In this document: positions 54,856-64,000 of the stretch, piece by piece
Position numbering within the stretch: position 1 is the first letter of the stretch
Layout: each line of letters begins with the position of its first letter
From: Lasiosphaeris hirsuta
Lineage: Eukaryota > Ascomycota > Sordariomycetes > Sordariales > Lasiosphaeriaceae
Direction of reading: 5' to 3'
NCBI GenBank assembly: GCA_030549175.1
Contig: JAUKUA010000002.1
Location: 2,480,001-2,544,000 of the forward strand
Length of the DNA: 64,000 nt
Program-made: the position numbers and the translations under genes
The notes under the pieces: model-generated
The model's input: only the letters and a program-made list of their open reading frames with translations
Database searches by the model: none
Told to the model about the DNA's origin: nothing

Positions 54856-55118
54856 TACAATCCAACCCTGGTTTGTTTATTGGCGTGAGACCTTCCCGCG
54901 AAGGGGAGATATCAAAGCCCCGGAAAGGCTTTCGGGCAGCAAAAAAATAGGATGGTTCGCATTTAAAAAGGTATATTTGGTATTTTATAAGGCCTTCCCA
55001 GTATTTAAATGGCCTTGTGAAACACCAAAGATGCCTTTTCTCATGCTTTAAATGCTATATCGGGGCTCTGGTACCTCCTCCTGTTGGGAATGTCGCAGGC
55101 TAACTCCGTGTTACGGTA
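54856..55118. mobile_element. MITE copy F
   Basis: The left end TACAATCCAACCCTGGTTTG then TTTATTGGCGTG is intact with a TA flank. The right end is worn (GGCTAACTCCGTG, then TTACGGTA). The interior AAAAAGGTATATTTGGTATT is the clearest copy of the family core. Length is 263 bp, non-coding. Confidence 0.75.
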
Positions 55119-55500
55119 TGATTTGTCAAGTTTTCGATGCTCGTGGATGTCAAGAGGTTATGGCCTTGCCACCAGTGAGAGTGCATGGGAAGGATATTGG
55201 ACCGAGTATCCACTTCAAGTGAAGGTCAATGACATCTCAGCTAAGGCTTTGACAAACCGAGCCCAAGTGGTTGACGCGCAGGACCTGACATTTCACTGAG
55301 TAATGGAATCGTTCCAACAATGGATACTCTCTGCCCGTTGACTATATCTGCTCCTGCCTAGACGCCCCCAATGGCAACCCAGCAGTTCTAAGCAGAGTAT
55401 CGGCCTCCTTCACTTGCCATTTCACGATAGCTTGCGAACCGAATCTCCTTCCGTAAGAAAAACCGACAACTCGCAACGACGAACCCGGGCTATCGAAAAT

Positions 55501-55704
55501 ATGTGCAGCCACACTCTGGTAACAGGGCATTGCACCAGGTGCGGCGGCGATCGCTTATTTTCCAGAATAAACCCTAGGCTATGCCCTTGGAAAGATTCAC
55601 ACTTTTACCGTTGCCGATTTACTGGGAAATGGTATCACGGCTGGCCAGTCGAATACCAAACTATTCAATATTTATGCCCGGCATGCCAAATCGCGGTCTT
55701 GTAG
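55501..55704 (+). CDS. Possible small cysteine-rich protein
   Basis: An ATG-initiated frame gives 67 residues with seven Cys. The pattern is C2-SH, then GHCTRCGGD, LCPW, CRFTGKW and a final CPACQIAVL. Two C-x2-C pairs with nearby His suggest a small zinc-binding unit. Many fungal genomes hold short proteins of this style with unknown role. There is no signal peptide. The gene could equally be the last exon of something longer or chance. Context gives no help. Confidence 0.35.
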   Translation: MCSHTLVTGHCTRCGGDRLFSRINPRLCPWKDSHFYRCRFTGKWYHGWPVEYQTIQYLCPACQIAVL

Positions 55705-56272
55705 ATACGTCGACAAAAACCTGGTGCGTTGACGACTGGCCTGGGGGAACATATTTACCCTCCTCCCCATAATCGCTCCAAGTCATTCATGGGAAAGCTG
55801 AAGAAACAACCTGAGCGACGACTTGAAGTCAGGAAAGGGGCGAGAAACCGGTTGACATTATGCGGTCCTCGCAGTAAACTCATCATCAGTGAAACTCGGT
55901 GACACCACTTTTGCGATGACGCTAGAGATATGGCAATTATGGGGGCGTGAAGCTGTTTGGGGATGTGAAGTTCTCTGTGGATGCGAAGCTGTTTGGGTAT
56001 GTGAAGCCGGGTAGGGCTAGGTCTATGGCTGATGGCGTCTTCGAGATTGCGCAGTTTTATTGCCGCAGTCCTCTTTAATACAATTCCAAACACCAAGACA
56101 TACCGGCTATCACTCGTGTCAGAGTTTCCGACGATGCTGTTGGTGCGAAATGCTTTGCTGCCCGCATGTCAAATGACCAGACCGTTCGGAGGATCGATCG
56201 CCTAGCTGTGTGTTGGGGATGATGCCAGCTGGTTTCTTCCTCACATCCTGAGCAATGCCCAGGACTGCAATG

Positions 56273-56295
56273 AAAAAAAAAAAAAAAAAAAAAAA
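56273..56295 (+). repeat. A-run of about 23-24 bases
   Basis: A plain homopolymer run, read as A on the plus strand. It may mark the 3' end of an old retroposed sequence or be slippage; nothing recognisable adjoins it. Confidence 0.8.
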
Positions 56296-57052
56296 TTGCA
56301 AAAAAAGCAGATGACACTGCGAAGAGCGCACTGACACACGTTAGCAGACAAGGCAAGAAATGGTAAAGACTGACCTGGATGGGAAGTCCGGATGCTCGAC
56401 AACTCGGTGAAAGGTAAAAAAACCGGCACACACTCGAGGGTGGTTTCTCAAAGGGCACCGAACCCCGATTACCAGGTACCTCGCATATTATCTGAGGGCG
56501 ACCGCAGTGTGCAATGCAAGGTCGCCTGCCCCCAAACCAGTTAACACTAGTCGGAAGCCCCCCGCGGTTCTGTTATGGGAGGCCAGTCTAGGTGGCTGCT
56601 TGTATGACAGAGCTTGTCTTTCTCCCACCCCCGAGGAGGAAGGAGAAGTCCAGGGACCGATCGGTGTAGGGAGATCTGTGGAGCGGAAAGTTTGTGTGGG
56701 CAGTGAGAAACCTCCGCCAGGGTCAACACGCGTCCGCTTTTGAGGCGCACGCGCATCTGCGACTGGAGGAAGGCGCTCGGTGATAGGAAGCAGGAGTGTG
56801 ATAGCGAATGAGGGGGAAGGCGGCAGGGCTGTCTAACCTATTGGTAGATCATTTGATGCCCTACCTTTAATGGCCGAGAGGGCCAAGACCTTGGGTGTAC
56901 CCACGAACAGACTCGCATGGAGGCCAGCTGCCGATGGCGATTTGGGAAAGGTTGGGGAAATGATCGGTATGTGTGATCTGCCAAGTGTGAGGTACGGGAA
57001 AAAAAACCTTGCCGAGTTGCCGAGTATCGAGGTGTCGAAGTTGTTGGTAGGC

Positions 57053-57087
57053 GGTGGTGGTGGTGGTGGTGGTGGTGGTGGTGGTGG
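57053..57087 (+). repeat. GGT trinucleotide microsatellite
   Basis: About eleven tandem GGT units, with a GGC start. It lies in a non-coding region. Confidence 0.9.
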
Positions 57088-58421
57088 AAGTGAGGCGCGG
57101 GTCAAGGAATGGAAAAGCTGAGTGGATAGAAGGAAAGAGATGTGTGAGCATTGAGAGCCGTCTGAAGAACAAAGTTGACTGAGTATTAGGAGCCGTCTGC
57201 AAAGCGAAGTTGGCTGATGGGAAAAGAAAAGAGGAGGAAGTTGGCGGGAGAGGCAGTGGATGGGGGGGTATTTATACTTGGATTGGGACCCACGTTCAGC
57301 AAGAATCGCTGCCTCTATTCTACCTATTGTCCAGGTCAGTGCTTCCATTCTGATTCTGCTTGGGCAGCGTGGGTGGGGCAGTTTGTATGGCAGAAAATTG
57401 GCAGGAGGGTCACGCCCCGTCCGGCCAGGTCGATTTTTCACCACCTGTTGGGCAACTTCCCCAAAACAACCTCGGGATCCGCTTGAGAACCCATGGCGAT
57501 GGGGATCATGGTGGTTCGGCCGCTGGAACTGTCCGCCTCGCGTGGGCCTGGCGTGGTTATGCCTGTGCGTATATGCATGTATGTATTCGCAAACTATCTC
57601 ACCTATGAACCATGCAAACTATCTTGAATATTCTTATCTTCCCATCTTCTGGAGATCTGGGACCTCTCAGAACATGAGGCTCCCATATCCAGCGGGTGGC
57701 CGGATTCTGCAACTGCTTGACAAGCTGGACTGCCATCCAGCATGCACCTACACCCACTTACACCCGCTTACGCCCGGGCACAAATCCATTGTGACGGCCG
57801 AAATGGGCCGTCGTGACTGTGTCCATGTTTTCCAGTCAAGTCTTCTTGAGCCTCTAGCACAATGCGCAGGTCTGGGAGGCGGCCGAAGACACAGATACGA
57901 GCTGGTCCTCCGGGGATCTTCGAATCTTGGGACTAACAACACCATTGGCCGAGCTGCCATGATAGCTGTTGGTCCGTTCATTTCTCACCGAAAAGGCACG
58001 AGTTCTGTCTCATTAGAATTGTGTATCTAATATTCTGAAATCCACATAATTACAAGGTTTTCAGGCGTGCCTGTGTGCGCTCACGGCAGTGATATGTTCA
58101 AGATTTGGAGTTGTGATGTCGTTGAATGCTGTTTCACGGCTCCGCTTGTCGTTCCTGGAGCCTGGCGGCTGGCAGGGGTGTGTGCGCTGCTTGGGTCTTG
58201 GCACAAGTCATCTGACACCGTGGCGGGAAGGCGCGTCTGCCCCCACCAGGCTAACGCGCCTTCCAAATCAACATTGGAAGGCGCCTTTGACCCCAATTGT
58301 ACACTCACGCGTCCTCGTCAATTTGCAGCTCAATTCGTGCTATCAAACGCAACTGGGCTCGTCGTGCCCTTAGCTGGTGCAAAGGGGACCTAGGGACCGG
58401 GACAGGGACCAGGACGTTATC

Positions 58422-60901
58422 ATGTATGCGCCAACTCCTGGCCAACAGTCAGTGAATGTATGCCTTACTAATGACTGATGGCGGGCAGGACGAACGTGCT
58501 CTCGACATCCAATGCTAATGCCAACAAGGAGAATTCCACGCCGCGTGGCCGCTTTCCAACGCCGCAGTCGTTGGACCGCTTGCATCGGCCCTTCAAATGC
58601 CCTGGCTCTGCAACGCGCACGGTAGCGCGTGATCGCCCGGCGCGCAAGAAGAGAAGGGTCAACTACGGGGGCGCAGATGGGGCCGAGGACTCCGACAAGC
58701 CATACACCAACGCTGACCGCCTGGCTCTGGCGAACCGTGACGCCAACAAGTTCCCAACCTTCCAGGTTAAAGACAAGACCCAGGTCTTCCGCAAGTCGTT
58801 CAGCGTTCCCTTCATCAACAAGGACACCGCTGCCTACAACCCCAACCGACCGCCTCCCACATTGGGTCTGAGGCAAGGCGCAGTTTTCGTCGCGAAGCCC
58901 TTGCACGACCCCAGTGGCGAATTCTCCATTGTTCTCTATGACCCGACTGTCGACGACAAGCCGAAGGATGCGCCAAAAGCCGAGGACAAGAAGAAGGAAA
59001 CCGAGACCGAGAAGATCGACGCGCCGCTTGTCCACAAGAGTCTCTCTGAGATACTGGGTATAAGAAAGAAGGTTGAGGGAGAGCACCCGAGGGTACCGGT
59101 CGTCATCGATCCCAGGCTTGCCAAGGTCCTCCGGCCACATCAGATCGAGGGCGTCAAATTCATGTATAGATGCGTGACGGGAATGATTGACGAAAAGGCA
59201 AATGGCTGCATCATGGCCGATGAAATGGGTCTTGGAAAGACGCTACAATGCATCACTCTCCTCTGGACCCTTCTCAAGCAGTCACCAGACGCCGGAAAAC
59301 CGACTATTCAAAAAGCCATTGTGGCCTGCCCCTCAAGTTTGGTGCGCAACTGGGCAAACGAGCTTGTGAAATGGCTTGGGGCTGATGCCATTACGCCTTT
59401 TGCCATTGATGGCAAGGCCTCCAAGGAGGAATTGACGAGGCAGCTCCGCCAGTGGGCCATTAGTAGTGGTCGTGCAGTTACGCGACCTGTCATTATTGTC
59501 TCTTACGAGACCCTCCGCCTCAATGTCGAGGAGCTGAAAAATACCCAAATTGGTCTCATGCTCTGCGATGAGGGCCATCGACTCAAGAACGGAGACAGTC
59601 AGACGTTCAGCGCCTTGAATAATCTTAACGTCTCGAGGCGTGTTATCCTGTCTGGCACACCTATCCAGAATGACTTGTCAGAATACTTCGCCCTCATCAG
59701 TTTTGCCAACCCCGATTTGCTTGGCACTCGCCTCGAATTCCGCAAGCGCTTTGAGATTCCCATTCTCCGTGGCAGAGATGCCGATGCCGCAGAGACTGAA
59801 CGCAAGCGTGGCGATGAGTGCCTTAGGGAGCTGCTCGCCATTGTCAACAAGTTCATCATCCGGCGTACAAACGACATCTTGTCCAAGTATTTGCCCGTCA
59901 AGTACGAGCATGTGGTATTTTGCAACCTGGCCCCCTTCCAGCTTTCGTTGTACAATTACTTCATTACGTCCCCAGCCATCCAAGCGCTCTTGCGCGGCAA
60001 AGGCTCTCAGCCTCTCAAGGCTATCAACATCCTCAAAAAGCTTTGCAATCATCCAGATCTGCTGGATCTCGCGTCTGACTTGCCGGGGTGCGAAGAGACC
60101 TGGCCGGAGGACTACGTCCCGAAGGATAGCCGGGGACGTGACCGGGACATCAAGCCATGGTATAGTGGCAAGATGCAGGTCTTGGACCGAATGCTGGCTC
60201 GGATTCGGTCCGAGACCAATGACAAGATTGTCCTCATTAGCAATTACACCCAGACTCTGGACCTGTTCGAGAAGCTCTGCCGCAACCGTGGGTATGGCAA
60301 TCTGCGCCTCGACGGTACCATGAATGTCAATAAGCGCCAGAAGCTTGTCGACAAGTTCAACGATCCGGCCGGAGACGAGTTCATCTTTTTGCTATCCAGC
60401 AAAGCCGGTGGATGCGGTCTGAACCTCATCGGCGCCAACCGCTTAGTTCTCTTCGACCCGGACTGGAACCCCGCCGCCGATCAACAGGCACTTGCGCGTG
60501 TCTGGCGTGACGGGCAGAAGAAGGACTGCTTCGTCTACCGCTTCATCGCCACGGGCACCATTGAGGAGAAAATCTTCCAGCGCCAGAGTCACAAGCAGTC
60601 GCTGTCATCGTGCGTCGTCGACTCGGCCGAGGACGTCGAGCGCCATTTCAGTCTCGACAGTCTGCGCGAGCTGTTCCAGTACCGCGGCGACACGCGCAGT
60701 GACACCCACGACACGTTCAAGTGCAAGCGCTGCAAGCCCGATGGAAAGCAGTTCATCAAGGCCCCGGCCATGCTCTACGGCGACACGAGCACCTGGAACC
60801 ATTTTGCCAACGAGGCGCTCAAGCCTATCCAGGATCACTTGCTGAGGCAGGAGTGTGGGGAGCCGGAGGTCAGCGCGGTGTTCCAGTACATCTCTCATTG
60901 A
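58422..60901 (+). CDS. RAD54: Rad54 DNA repair/recombination Snf2-type ATPase
   Basis: The main exon (58489-60901) carries the whole enzyme. I infer a 26-nt first exon (58422-58447, MYAPTPGQ) joined by a 41-nt GTCAGT...GGGCAG intron, giving 812 residues; the in-frame ATG at 58478 is the fallback start. The N-terminus has the Rad54 block RLHRPFKCPGS. The Snf2 motor shows the Walker A site DEMGLGKT (253-260), DEGH (369-372), SGTPIQNDLSEYF, LISNYTQTLDLFE and DPDWNPAADQQALARVWRDGQ. The C-terminus has the CKRCKPDGKQ zinc-like element. Rad54 works with Rad51 in homologous recombination, driving strand exchange and chromatin remodelling; the Neurospora counterpart is mus-25. All catalytic motifs are intact. 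Confidence 0.95.
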
Positions 60902-61264
60902 GAGGAGGCGGGTGTTGTCTGCATTGTTGGCAAAGTGAGATGGGGTTGCATGCGGTTGCTGTTGTCGGGCTCGGATTGTTGGGGGTTTGCTTGCTGTGTG
61001 CATTGCTGCGTGGAGTTCTGGGGCTACTTGATCAGGGTGGCATAATGTTGACGTGAGTGGAAAAGAAGTATGACACATCTAGATAACTGAGAAAGGCAAT
61101 AGAGGAGCCAGAAATCGCACACTAGGGCAGTACAAGGATTGATCTGATCATCCAAGCATTTTATTTAGGTACCTGACAGGAAACAACATCTATATGCCCT
61201 GCATAATACAAGCCCATCCCTCGTTTCAGGAAATCATCACTGCCGTAACTATGGTGGTACGTAT
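60902..61264. other. Convergent 3' spacer
   Basis: About 360 bp between the stop codons of RAD54 and the glucosyltransferase gene. It should hold both 3' ends and poly(A) sites. Nothing else is recognised. Confidence 0.6.
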
Positions 61265-64000
61265 TTACAATTCGTCCTTGACATGCGCCGTCTCCTCGGC
61301 ACTGTAGTCGTCTAGCCGCCTGCTCTTGGGATTCTTCTCCTCGTTCGCTGTCTTCTGCTGCTCCTTCCTTTTCCTCGCCAGCGCGGCAATCTCCTCGTCA
61401 TACTCAGTCCACTCGGGCACCTGGCGGCGCGCGCGGTCCAGCTTGGGCTCCTTGGTCTGCGGGTTGTTGCACAGATCGATGGTGCGCGCCGTCTTGAGCA
61501 TCTCGTCGCTGCACCATGTCTCACACCACAGCCACTCCTGCGGCAGGCTGTGGATGGGGATCTGGAACTGCATGTGGTTGGGCAGGTCCTGGTCGAGGTT
61601 GGCGAGGGAGCCGGGGTCGGCCGAGAGGGTGTGGTACTGCTGGCGCAGGCGGTCGCCGGCGGCGAGCTCGCGAAAGCGGCGCAGATCGACGGCGTAGAGC
61701 GCGCTGATGTGGTACGGGTTACCCTTGAGGTAGTTTGACCAGTAGCCCGTCTTCCAGAAGCGGAAGCCCTCCATCTCGGTGCGCGAGTCGCACATGGGCG
61801 TGAAGCCGTACGGCGCACCCTCGAGGTCAAGCTGGACCAGGTCATACATGTCGGTGCGCACGATCTGGTCGGCGTCGACGAAAATAACCTTGTCGAGCGA
61901 CAGCGGGAAGAGCACGTCGAGGAAGAGGATCTTGTAGCCCCAGATCTCGCGCTGCTTCTCCTTTTGCTGGCGCAGCCAGTGCGGCCACTTGTATGTCACC
62001 ATCTCGTACTTGAAGCCGTACTCGGCCGCCATGGTTGGGATGAAGTCCTTGAAGGACGGCGACAGGAACTGCTCAATGAACCAGAATTTGACCGTGTGCT
62101 TAGTGTGTCGCATCACGCTGACCATCATGATGTTGAGCATGCGCTCGTACAGATGTCCGCTAGCAACCGAGAAGATATTGATCTCGGCGTGCTCAGTGTC
62201 CGAGACTGACTTCGTCTTGGAGCCCTTACCGAGGATACCCTCTGCGAACTTGATGCCCTTGGAAACAAAGCTGCCTGCGGACTCGGACTTGATTTCCTCA
62301 AGGACGTCTTCGGCCTCCATGCCAGGCTTGCGCACAAAACGGGGGTAGAGTGTGGTGCCCTGGAAGTTCATCAAGGCAATCTCGGTCGTCTCATCGCCGG
62401 CAACCTTGGCCCAGCCTTTAGCGCCCACGCTTTCCATGCTGAAGATGTCCGAGCCCCGGCCTTCCTTGAGCCTGATGCTGTAAACACCCGGGTTCGCCTT
62501 GAATTGGAAGAAGCCAAGGTTGGCCATAATGATGGTATCGGCAAAGTGCGGTTCCTTTTCGGTGCTGAGGACGAGCTGCACTCCACGCGGGGGGGAGCCC
62601 GTCGTCACCTCTCTCGAGTGGCCTTCGATGAGGATGTTCTCAAGCTCGTATACGGCTTCAACGTGCTCGGTGTTTCTCCTGGCCTTGATATCCTTGATCC
62701 GGAGATTGTCCAGGTCATCAACAGACACCTTTGACGAAACCAGCCACGCAGGCGGGACATCCATCCCAGCAATGAGCAGGGTTTCGGACGGTACACCAGA
62801 AAACAGTGCAGAAAGATCCTTGACCTTTCCGTCTTGATCAAACTTCGGGGCGGACTCGAGGACATAACGGTAGAATCTCTTCACGGGAAGCTCTGAAAGT
62901 AGTTCCTGAGGATTCAGAAACACGTGAAGATGCACACCTTCCAATTCTGAGAGTACTTTGAGAACGGCCGCCCATTTTTGGCCGACCTCGCTGGCAGGGT
63001 TGATGACTGCGACCAAGAAAATAGTGGCGGTCGAGGCATCGCCGACTTGGAATGAGGTGTAGGTGGAGTTCCATTCCTTATAGGCCGTAGTTCTAATCGG
63101 GCTTGCACTATCAAAAATGCCCTGAGGAACATCTGATATACCCGAGAGCGTGGTGACGGACGACAGCTTGGCTGCAGCGAGGGGCCCGGACAGCTTGTCA
63201 TTCAGTCCGAGGTCTTCAATAGCCTTGAAGACAGGAAGGAATCTATTGTCGCGCTCAGCCTCGAAAAGCTGCTCGAAATCCTCCTTCTTGAAATCCTCGG
63301 CTGAGATAATAGGCCCGAGGACTCTGCCATTGAGGATCAAGTTGTTGTCGCCGGCCTTCAAGTTAGAGCTTGCAAGGAAGGCAGCCAGACCGGCGTTGTA
63401 AGTGGGGTCATGTTCCGTGCTACCCTCCTCTAGGATCGTCTCTAGGTCGAGGAGGCGCCTGATGGTGACCAGGCTGGCCTCTCTGGTTTTGATGCGCGCA
63501 TTGAGGAGAGAAGGCGAACGAGACAGATCGGCCGGGTTGTGTACAACATCAAGGCGAACACCGGGATGCTCGCGTTTGAACTGAAGAGCGTAGAAAAGAA
63601 GTTTCTGGCCTTCGGCATTGTCAAGGTCAGCGACTACGGTGAGCGCAGCCCAATCTTGCTTGGTGGACCTTTCATCCGCTTCAATCACAGGGATTTTGTC
63701 GAACACGGCTTGATTTTCGGAGTACACCTTATTGACGTTCAATATGGTAAGCTCATTAGGATCCTCGGGAAAGATGAAGGTGTTGCGTCGTGTGATGGCA
63801 TTCTCGAGGAAGACGTCAGGGATCCAGGAGCTATCGTTTATAGCGCCAAAATACGCGGCTTGCTGAACCAACTGTAGGTCGCCCATGACTTTCTGCTGCA
63901 TCGCTCTAAGCCAATTCTCCTCTCGGGGGATTGGGATGCCATCGAAAAAGACCACAGGATTCTTAGAGGTCGCGCGAAGACGCTCTGTCCAGTGCTTGAC
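61265..64000 (-). CDS. UDP-glucose:glycoprotein glucosyltransferase (UGGT), C-terminal part, cut by the window edge
   Basis: The frame is open from the right edge to the stop at 61265-61267, about 911 residues of a protein usually near 1500. The visible part has the thioredoxin-like folding-sensor region, then the GT24 catalytic domain: INIFSVASGHLYERML, KFWFIEQFLSPSFKDFIP, YKILFLDVLFPLSLDKVIFVDADQ (metal-binding DAD), MCDSRTEMEGFRFWKTGYW and LPQEWLWCETWC. UGGT re-glucosylates misfolded N-glycoproteins in the ER so that calnexin binds them again. The protein ends in KDEL, an ER retrieval signal. The start codon lies outside the window. The gene is convergent with RAD54. Confidence 0.96.
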   Translation of the reverse strand, partial: VKHWTERLRATSKNPVVFFDGIPIPREENWLRAMQQKVMGDLQLVQQAAYFGAINDSSWIPDVFLENAITRRNTFIFPEDPNELTILNVNKVYSENQAVFDKIPVIEADERSTKQDWAALTVVADLDNAEGQKLLFYALQFKREHPGVRLDVVHNPADLSRSPSLLNARIKTREASLVTIRRLLDLETILEEGSTEHDPTYNAGLAAFLASSNLKAGDNNLILNGRVLGPIISAEDFKKEDFEQLFEAERDNRFLPVFKAIEDLGLNDKLSGPLAAAKLSSVTTLSGISDVPQGIFDSASPIRTTAYKEWNSTYTSFQVGDASTATIFLVAVINPASEVGQKWAAVLKVLSELEGVHLHVFLNPQELLSELPVKRFYRYVLESAPKFDQDGKVKDLSALFSGVPSETLLIAGMDVPPAWLVSSKVSVDDLDNLRIKDIKARRNTEHVEAVYELENILIEGHSREVTTGSPPRGVQLVLSTEKEPHFADTIIMANLGFFQFKANPGVYSIRLKEGRGSDIFSMESVGAKGWAKVAGDETTEIALMNFQGTTLYPRFVRKPGMEAEDVLEEIKSESAGSFVSKGIKFAEGILGKGSKTKSVSDTEHAEINIFSVASGHLYERMLNIMMVSVMRHTKHTVKFWFIEQFLSPSFKDFIPTMAAEYGFKYEMVTYKWPHWLRQQKEKQREIWGYKILFLDVLFPLSLDKVIFVDADQIVRTDMYDLVQLDLEGAPYGFTPMCDSRTEMEGFRFWKTGYWSNYLKGNPYHISALYAVDLRRFRELAAGDRLRQQYHTLSADPGSLANLDQDLPNHMQFQIPIHSLPQEWLWCETWCSDEMLKTARTIDLCNNPQTKEPKLDRARRQVPEWTEYDEEIAALARKRKEQQKTANEEKNPKSRRLDDYSAEETAHVKDEL

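Larger units (their letters stand above)
54070..58421. other. Gene-poor region with a MITE and simple repeats
   Basis: Over 4 kb with one MITE (54856-55118), a possible small gene (55501-55704), a 24-base A run at about 56273-56295 and a GGT/TGG microsatellite at about 57053-57087. A plus-strand frame at 57260-58030 lacks an ATG start and any motif and is not called. Confidence 0.5.

Noticed and set aside
57260..58030. 256-codon plus-strand frame
   Set aside because: It starts without ATG and has no splice support or domain, and its composition looks random.
61312..61845. 177-codon minus-strand frame within UGGT
   Set aside because: Arg/Thr/Ser-rich out-of-frame shadow of the conserved glucosyltransferase domain.

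Overview
The window is nuclear DNA from a filamentous ascomycete, most likely a Sordariomycete. Genes on both strands are interrupted by short (41-110 nt) GT-AG introns with CTAAC/CTGAC-type branch sites. The gene set is typical of filamentous fungi: white collar-1 photoreceptor, Sds23/Moc1-type CBS protein, Inp1, RTA1-family protein, UsgS-like membrane protein and an RSC bromodomain/BAH subunit. Exon structures were worked out by hand from splice signals and reading-phase sums. Family names rest on recognised motifs, not on database searches.

Layout. 0.3-5 kb: a Bud20-type zinc-finger protein, a Swiss-Army-Knife HAD/RGG protein, a tRNA-like relic and a small Rsa3-like ORF. 5-7 kb: gene-poor, AT-rich and repeat-bearing. 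7-15 kb: Inp1 (minus), then a UsgS-like membrane protein and a seven-intron formamidase (plus). 15-17 kb: a decayed gene with two in-frame CAA-to-TAA type stops, beside a repeat shared with 5.3 kb. 17.5-24.4 kb: Sds23 (minus), divergent from importin beta-3/Kap121 (plus). 24.4-30.4 kb: a 2.7-kb leader followed by wc-1. 30.4-38 kb: gene-poor with small inverted-repeat transposons and one unknown 365-aa protein. 38-47 kb: RTA1-family protein and OTU1 deubiquitinase (both minus), then an RSC1/2-like subunit (plus) carrying a one-base frameshift in a run of nine C. 49-54 kb: a NYN-domain protein and a mitochondrial carrier. 54-58 kb: repeats and a possible small cysteine-rich protein. 58.4-64 kb: RAD54, convergent with the C-terminal part of UDP-glucose:glycoprotein glucosyltransferase, which runs off the right edge.

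Most genes are housekeeping and functionally independent: ribosome biogenesis (Bud20, Rsa3), nuclear transport (Kap121), chromatin and repair (RSC, Rad54), ER quality control and ubiquitin (UGGT, OTU1), peroxisome inheritance, and light sensing. No operon-like cluster or secondary-metabolite cluster is visible. The least explained parts are six scattered copies of one miniature inverted-repeat element, the decayed gene at 15-16 kb, the tRNA-like relic, the NYN protein and the unknown protein at 34.7-35.8 kb.
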